From positions 1-24,054 of the forward strand of contig CAYZXK010000070.1 in assembly GCA_964482395.1 (NCBI GenBank): a stretch of DNA of 24,054 nt. Direction: 5' to 3'. This document shows positions 19,400-24,054 of the stretch, in pieces; within the stretch, counting starts at the first letter, position 1; the number at the start of each line of letters is the position of its first letter. The notes beneath the pieces are model-generated. The model was not told where the DNA came from. It searched no databases and saw nothing but the letters and a program-made list of their open reading frames with translations. This DNA is from CAYZXK01 sp964482395. GTDB taxonomy: Bacteria > Planctomycetota > Phycisphaerae > UBA1845 > Fen-1342. A program made the position numbers and the translations under genes.

Positions 19400-22372
19400 A
19401 TGTGTACGAGGATAATTCTGAGATGTGCCGCTAGGCCGGAAGCGTTTTCCGCTCGATATCTTTTGCCGGCGGTTTCTTCTCCTGCACTCATCGTCGCCCT
19501 GGCGCTGCCGCTTGTTGCGCAGACTCCGACCCGCGACCGCGCGGCCCTACTCGATGTGCCGCCGGCGGGGACGGCGTTTTTATCGGGCGGTGGCGGTGCG
19601 GCCAGGTCGGGTGCCGGCACACGGACCGGTTGGCCGGTCAATCTGCACCTGAACAACGCGGGGTATTCCTATACGCCGACGCTGTACGACATCGACCGGG
19701 ACGGGGCGGCGGAAATCTTCGTGACGGGCGGGTACACATTCGGCCTGCGAGGTGACGGATCGTTTCTGCCCGGCTGGCCCACTACCGAGATGTACGCCAT
19801 GGGCTACGGCACGAATGCTTGTTTGCCCGGACCTTCGGTCGCGGATTTCGACGGCGACGGCACAGCAGACGTGCTGTGGATGCTGCGGGACTGGTACTAC
19901 CAGACGCTCCGCATGTGGACCTTCAACGGACGCAAGCTGGATGGCACCAACCTGCTGAGCTTCCCTCAAGAGGCGCCGGATGGCGGCGGCAATGCGCTCT
20001 TTTCGCCCTTCGTCCTGGGGGACGTCAACGGAGACGGGCACCTAGAGGCGTGGGGTTTCCACACGGTCGGGAACACGTTTGATTACAACCGGATTTCCGC
20101 GTACGACCATACTGGCGTCCGGCAGTTCACGATTCACCTGCCCGACACCGAGAGTGTCCAGGGCCTGCACTTCGGCGACATCGACGGCAACGGCCAGCGC
20201 GAGATGTTCGCCCTCGCGTGGCAAGCGCCCTCTTTCATCCTACATGTCTTCAACCCGGACGGCAGCGAACAGGCCGGCTATCCGCGCCCGGTGCAGACCT
20301 TCACCGACTCGGGATACTTGATGGACGGCGCGCCCGTCCCGGTGGATCTGGATGGCGACGGCGACCTGGAGCTGCTCTTCGGGTATTGGAACTTTAGCCT
20401 GATCTCGTTCGCGCTGGCCCGGCACCACGACGGCTCGGCGGTAGACGGCTTCCCCATCATGGTCAACACGGGCAGCCAGCTCTACTCACTGGGCCTCGGC
20501 GACGTAACCGGCGACGGCCTACCCGAACTCATCGCGCTGGATAATTACCTGTTTGGTGGCGACCGCATCAACGTTTTCGACCTTGCCACGCACACGTCCC
20601 TGCCTGGCTTTTCCGTCGAACTGCCTGTCTGGCTCCACGCCTTCCCCGCCGTGGCGGACGTCGACGGCGATGGCCAGCAGGACATCCTGGTATCCGCCGA
20701 CGAGGGGCTGATCTACGCGGTCAGCGGCGCCGGTCAGGTACTGCCGGGCTTTCCGAAGCAGTTGAGCGGCAGTGGGACTTCGGGTGTCGCCGTGGGCGAC
20801 ATCGACGGTGATGGACTCTTCGAAATCGTTGCGTCGAGTTGGAACGGCTTCGTGCACGCCTGGGACACGCCGGCGCCGGCCCGCGGCGATCTGGCCGATC
20901 GGCCGAGCTACGGCATCAACGCGCGCAACACGGGCGTGTTCGGGGACCGTCAGTGCTCGGAACTCGGCACCGTGTGGTTGGACCGCGCGGCATACAACTG
21001 CGCGAGCACGGCCACGATCCGCGTGCTCGATTGTGGGCTGAACCTGGACCCCACCGTTCGTGAGACAACCAACGTCGTAATCGTCTCCACCACCGACCCG
21101 GTTGGTCTTGCCGTTACCCTGACAGAGAACACTCCCGACTCGGCGTGCTTCGTCTGCTCGGTCCAGCTTCGCGCCACGGGGGAGCCCGGCACGCTCCTCG
21201 TCAGCGACGGCGACCTGGTTACCGCCACTTACGTCGATGCGGACAACGGCATCGGTGGCTACAACGTCGTTCTTACGGACCAGGCGCTTGTCGATTGCCA
21301 GCCCGCGCTCATCTCCAATGTGCAGGTTACGGACCTCTACGGTACCGGCGCAACCGTGACGTTTGCGACCTCGGAGCCCGCCCTGGGCCGCGTCCGCTTT
21401 GGTCCTGCGTGCGGTAACCTCGACCGTGTCGCCAGCGCCGCCGGCCTCGTCACCGAGCACACAATCCTGCTGACCGGCCTTACGCCAGAATACACGTACT
21501 ACTTCGCGGTCGAGGCGGAGGACGCCGGCGCGAATATCACCATCGATGACAGCGGCGGCGTCTGCTACACGTTCGTGACTCCCCCCGCACCGGACTATTT
21601 CACCGAGCTGTTCACCACGCCGCCGGACGTGGCATACACCAGCTTCACGCTCCGCCCTGATACCTCGCTCAGTCAGTACGCGGCCTGCAAGTCCGTGATC
21701 GACGCCCTGCCGACCGATCCCACCGGCGGCAACCCATTGACGCTGGAGGACGACGACTTCGCGCAAATCACGCTGACGATGCCCGTCGCGTTGTACGGCA
21801 TCAGCTATGACACAATCTTCATCGGCAGCAACGGCTACATCACGTTTGGTGACGGCGATACGGAGTGGACCGAGTCACTCGCCGCCCACTTCAACATGCC
21901 GCGCATCTCCGCGCTCTTCGAAGACCTCAACCCGGTGCAGGGTGGGACCGTGTCGTGGAAGGAGCTGACCGACCGCGTGGCCGTGACCTGGGACGGCGTC
22001 CCGGAGTGGGGCGCGCTGCCCAATACGTTCCAGATCGAGTTGTTCCATGATGGCACGATCACCCTCAGCTACCTTGAGGTCGGCTCCACCCACTGCTTGG
22101 CAGGCTTGTCCAACGGGCAGGGCGTCCCGCCGGACTTCCTCATGACGGACCTGACCGGCCTGGGGCCGTGCTTTAAAGCAGGCGACCTCAACTGCGACGG
22201 CGCCGTCAACTTCGGCGACGTCAACCCCTTCGTACTTATCCTGACCGATTTCGCAGCCTGGCAACAGTCGTACCCGGGCTGCCCGTGGCAAAACGGCGAC
22301 ATCAATGGCAACGGCACGGTCGGCTTCGAGGACATCAACCCCTTCGTCGCGTTGCTCAGCGGCGGCAGGTAA
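19400..22372 (+). CDS. Secreted FG-GAP beta-propeller protein with dockerin-like C-terminus
   Basis: This 990-residue exported protein starts at ATG 19400, with GGAGG (19385-19389) 10 bases upstream. A signal peptide with hydrophobic core ALIVALALPLVAQ ends near residue 41. Residues about 80-510 hold at least eight FG-GAP/VCBS calcium-loop motifs (DIDRDGAAE, DFDGDGTAD, DVNGDGHLE, DIDGNGQRE, DLDGDGDLE, DVTGDGLPE, DVDGDGQQD, DIDGDGLFE), forming an integrin-like propeller. Residues about 635-730 look like a fibronectin-III or phosphatase-type beta-sandwich (GATVTFATSEPALGRVRF ... LTGLTPEYTYYFAVEAED). A further beta-rich domain (YDTIFIGSNGYITFGDGD) precedes the C-terminal duplicated dockerin-like repeat from residue 928 (GDLNCDGAVNFGDVNPF, GDINGNGTVGFEDINPF). 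No catalytic motif is seen; the likely role is an adhesive or structural surface protein. Its own promoter and long leader suggest single-gene transcription. Confidence 0.9.
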   Translation: MCTRIILRCAARPEAFSARYLLPAVSSPALIVALALPLVAQTPTRDRAALLDVPPAGTAFLSGGGGAARSGAGTRTGWPVNLHLNNAGYSYTPTLYDIDRDGAAEIFVTGGYTFGLRGDGSFLPGWPTTEMYAMGYGTNACLPGPSVADFDGDGTADVLWMLRDWYYQTLRMWTFNGRKLDGTNLLSFPQEAPDGGGNALFSPFVLGDVNGDGHLEAWGFHTVGNTFDYNRISAYDHTGVRQFTIHLPDTESVQGLHFGDIDGNGQREMFALAWQAPSFILHVFNPDGSEQAGYPRPVQTFTDSGYLMDGAPVPVDLDGDGDLELLFGYWNFSLISFALARHHDGSAVDGFPIMVNTGSQLYSLGLGDVTGDGLPELIALDNYLFGGDRINVFDLATHTSLPGFSVELPVWLHAFPAVADVDGDGQQDILVSADEGLIYAVSGAGQVLPGFPKQLSGSGTSGVAVGDIDGDGLFEIVASSWNGFVHAWDTPAPARGDLADRPSYGINARNTGVFGDRQCSELGTVWLDRAAYNCASTATIRVLDCGLNLDPTVRETTNVVIVSTTDPVGLAVTLTENTPDSACFVCSVQLRATGEPGTLLVSDGDLVTATYVDADNGIGGYNVVLTDQALVDCQPALISNVQVTDLYGTGATVTFATSEPALGRVRFGPACGNLDRVASAAGLVTEHTILLTGLTPEYTYYFAVEAEDAGANITIDDSGGVCYTFVTPPAPDYFTELFTTPPDVAYTSFTLRPDTSLSQYAACKSVIDALPTDPTGGNPLTLEDDDFAQITLTMPVALYGISYDTIFIGSNGYITFGDGDTEWTESLAAHFNMPRISALFEDLNPVQGGTVSWKELTDRVAVTWDGVPEWGALPNTFQIELFHDGTITLSYLEVGSTHCLAGLSNGQGVPPDFLMTDLTGLGPCFKAGDLNCDGAVNFGDVNPFVLILTDFAAWQQSYPGCPWQNGDINGNGTVGFEDINPFVALLSGGR

Positions 22373-22705
22373 CGGAGGCGCTCGGTCCGCAGCCGGCGTG
22401 GCGCGATGATTCCAAACCGCCGGTGCACACTGGTGCAGGCTGCCGCCGGGAGGCAGTGCCAACGCGAATTGCACGAAGGCGCTTGGGCGCCCTGGGTCTC
22501 CTCTGCGGAAAGTGATTCGCATGGCTGCTTCCGCCCGGCGGCGGACCGCACCCGACCTGCCAGTCGCAACTTCGGACACCCCGCGCCCGGGAGACGGTTA
22601 AGGACTTGGCCGAGACACTCTTGTCAGGTGGGCGGTGCCGGGCTGGGGCCCGCGCCGAGTCACGGCGGAGCTGCGGGCGAACTGTGTCGAGCAGAACTCG
22701 ACCAG
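22373..22705. other. Intergenic stretch between the secreted protein and the IS remnant
   Basis: These 333 bases are very GC-rich. Frames running through them on the minus strand are continuations past the broken end of the OrfB fragment and match nothing I recognise. No terminator with a T-tract was seen after the TAA of the secreted-protein gene. The left end of the insertion sequence has been lost here. Confidence 0.45.
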
Positions 22706-22942
22706 CCAGCCGTCCTGTCGCAACAACGCCGTGATCCGACGGTAGCCGTAACGCGGATGTGACCGGACCAGCTCCAACATCCGTTGCACCAGCGGCCGGT
22801 CTCGGTCCGGGGCCCGCGGCCTGTACCGCTGGGTGGACCGCGGCTGACCGAGCACGCGACACGCCCGACGCTGCGCGACCTCGAACTCCTTCCTGCACGT
22901 GAGCGACGGCCGCACGGCGCCGCGTCGGCTCAGTATTTTCCC
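22706..22942 (-). pseudogene. Truncated IS3-family transposase OrfB
   Basis: Read in the -1 frame relative to OrfA, this segment encodes GKILSRRGAVRPSLTCRKEF, then AQRRACRVLGQPRSTQRYRP, then RMLELVRSHPRYGYRRITAL and finally LRQDGW. This is the N-terminal part of IS3-type OrfB (helical region plus HTH-21-like domain). The catalytic DDE integrase domain, which should follow for about 180 residues, is missing: similarity stops at about 22706 and the frame runs into unrelated sequence, ending at 22598. The element therefore cannot transpose by itself. Confidence 0.8.
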
Positions 22943-23208
22943 CGCAAGGCTTCCTTCAGGATGGCCTGGTCGAGGGCCTGCTCGGCCACCAGCTTCTTGA
23001 GCCGGGCGTTCTCGCGCTCCAGCTCCTTCAGGCGGCGGGCCTCGTTGGCCTTCAGGCCGCCGTACTGGTTCCGCCAACGGTGGAAGGTCGCCTCGGCCAC
23101 GCCCAGCTTCTGGCAAATGGCGGCGATCGGCTGGCCGGCGGCCAGCTCGGCGTCGGCCTGCCGGAGCTTGCGAACGATCTGCTCGGCGGTATGACGTCTG
23201 CGTTTCAT
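22930..23208 (-). CDS. IS3-family transposase OrfA
   Basis: This 92-residue protein is a complete OrfA. It has an N-terminal HTH of the transposase-8 type (HTAEQIVRKLRQADAELAAG, then ICQKLGVAEATFHRWRNQYG) that binds the IS ends, followed by a leucine-zipper-like helix (RLKELERENARLKKLVAEQA). The start at 23208 has AAGGCG about 9 bases upstream. Near its 3' end the codons GGA AAA TAC TGA contain the heptamer GGGAAAA (22936-22942), a classic -1 slippery site leading into the OrfB frame. With OrfB truncated, any product would be OrfA alone or a dead fusion. Confidence 0.85.
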   Translation of the reverse strand: MKRRRHTAEQIVRKLRQADAELAAGQPIAAICQKLGVAEATFHRWRNQYGGLKANEARRLKELERENARLKKLVAEQALDQAILKEALRGKY

Positions 23209-23661
23209 CGAGAGTCGCCTTTGCCGGCCGCGGCCACGCCGCAGCCGGGCAATGAACCTTCAGAACGCCTTCCATGAGTGTACCGTTGTCAAGCCCGGAC
23301 GGTTAGGACGGTCGATGGCCAGCCTTTCATCCGTACTCACTCGGCTCGCGGGGATGATCCGCGGCCTGGGGCACATGAGATTGGTTCGTGGACCGGCCCG
23401 TTCCGCATTCTCGGCCTGCGGCTGCCATTGGCGACCTGCACGCGATGCGTCAGACGCTGCACCTGAGCCGCCAACCACTGCTGCGGCGCCCCACCTCAAA
23501 GGCTACAGGACAGCGACCGTCGAGCGGCGTGAGCGCCCTTCGGCCGCCAGGGATGCAAAAACCAGCACGTCGTTGACGCCTGATGAGCATCCCCGCCAAC
23601 ATGGACCATTGTGTGCTCTCCTGGCGAGCTAGCCAAACCCGAACCAAAACATGGGGATCTA
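23209..23661. other. Stretch without a convincing gene upstream of the IS remnant
   Basis: About 450 bases. Several short frames on both strands overlap, none with a recognisable domain or good ribosome site. A TTGACA on the minus strand near 23290 has no matching -10 box. This may be decayed sequence at the outer edge of the insertion. Confidence 0.4.
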
Positions 23662-24054
23662 TTATCCCGTCCGGGAAACACGCTTCTGGATCGGATTTTG
23701 GGAAGCAGGACAGTGCCGGTAGGAGGGAGGAAGCATACCAGCGGAACAGCCCGGGCCTTTTTCCCTCCCGTGTGCAGCAGGGCCTCCAGGTGTCGGCCAT
23801 CGGCCAACAGTGCCGTCTGGTTCCAGGCGCGCCACAGTCTTGAGCGCCACCACCGGCGGCTGCGGCTGGTTCGGATCAGCCGACGTTCCCGCCTGCTCGG
23901 GGTCCAGCGGCTGCTGCGGATCGTCGGGCTGCGCCCGCCCACGCTCCACGTCGAACAACTTGTAATCCGCCCACGGCTGCTGGCCCAGATAATCCGTCCA
24001 GGTCGAGTCGATCTCAACCCAGTTCGGCGGCCACTGGCCGTTATCGTTCGGGTC
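23662..24054 (-). CDS. Partial unidentified protein running off the right edge
   Basis: On the minus strand one frame is open from the window edge to a stop at 23664-23662 (130 residues visible). The first 85 or so residues look like real protein: DPNDNGQWPPNWVEIDSTWT, then DYLGQQPWADYKLFDVERG and a Pro/Gln/Asp-rich segment ending ALKTVARLEPDGTVG. After that the composition changes to Pro/Gly/Cys/Ser-rich sequence that looks like non-coding DNA, suggesting a frameshift or truncation near 23800. I do not recognise the family; the style (Asn/Asp/Trp/Tyr-rich) suggests an extracellular or repeat-containing protein. Confidence 0.4.
   Translation of the reverse strand, partial: DPNDNGQWPPNWVEIDSTWTDYLGQQPWADYKLFDVERGRAQPDDPQQPLDPEQAGTSADPNQPQPPVVALKTVARLEPDGTVGRWPTPGGPAAHGREKGPGCSAGMLPPSYRHCPASQNPIQKRVSRTG

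Larger units (their letters stand above)
22706..23208 (-). mobile_element. Degraded IS3-family insertion sequence
   Basis: The element retains an intact orfA, the orfA-orfB frameshift region and the first 77 or so codons of orfB, then is cut off. Terminal inverted repeats and target-site duplications could not be identified, so the boundaries given are those of the recognisable coding parts. A second, smaller fragment of a related element lies at 17574-17741 in opposite orientation. Confidence 0.7.

Noticed and set aside
20519..21766. A 415-codon minus-strand open frame opposite the secreted protein
   Set aside because: It overlaps the FG-GAP and beta-sandwich coding region, whose motifs are convincing on the plus strand.
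1..24054. CRISPR arrays, tRNA or rRNA genes
   Set aside because: No regularly spaced direct repeats of 25-40 bases and no tRNA- or rRNA-like conserved stretches were found by eye on either strand.

Overview
The window is GC-rich and most likely comes from a planctomycete, possibly of the Phycisphaerae type. The best evidence is the dockerin-like C-terminal repeat (GDLNCDGAVNFGDVNPF ... GDINGNGTVGFEDINPF). It ends a secreted beta-propeller protein at 22.2-22.4 kb, and its last half-repeat also ends the gene cut by the left window edge. Taxonomy is inferred from these protein styles, not from a marker gene.

Layout. Positions 1-57 hold the tail of a dockerin-type protein. Positions 548-2673 (+) hold a two-gene unit: a coiled-coil lipoprotein overlapping a secreted alpha/alpha-toroid (prenyltransferase/squalene-cyclase-like) protein. 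Positions 2688-12021 (-) hold a large hydrogenase locus, transcribed hypC-hypD-hypE, then hypA-hypB-hoxF-hoxU-hoxY-hoxH-hoxW-receiver. Positions 12354-13469 (+) encode GDP-mannose 4,6-dehydratase. Positions 13589-17521 (+) encode a 1310-residue single-chain restriction-modification enzyme. It is followed by a folded inverted repeat, a 21-codon stub and a decayed IS3 transposase fragment. Positions 17887-19146 (-) encode a 419-residue protein I do not recognise, divergent from the 990-residue FG-GAP/dockerin-like secreted protein at 19400-22372 (+). A degraded IS3-family element (22706-23208, -) and a partial unidentified ORF running off the right edge (-) complete the window.

How the genes work together. 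hoxFUYH encodes a cytoplasmic NAD(P)-linked group 3d [NiFe] hydrogenase: HoxF/HoxU form the diaphorase arm, HoxY/HoxH the hydrogenase arm. HypC, D and E build the Fe(CN)2CO unit, HypA and HypB insert nickel, and HoxW trims HoxH after its last nickel-binding motif. HypF, which supplies the carbamoyl group, is not in the window and must be elsewhere. A receiver-only response regulator is translationally coupled to hoxW, which is an unexpected last gene for this operon.

No tRNA, rRNA or CRISPR array was seen. The most interesting items are the hydrogenase-linked receiver, the incomplete cysteine set in the NuoE-like part of HoxF, the period-7 repeat between hoxY and hoxH, the structured 3' end of the restriction-modification gene, and the uncharacterised 419-residue gene with a palindrome in its divergent promoter region.
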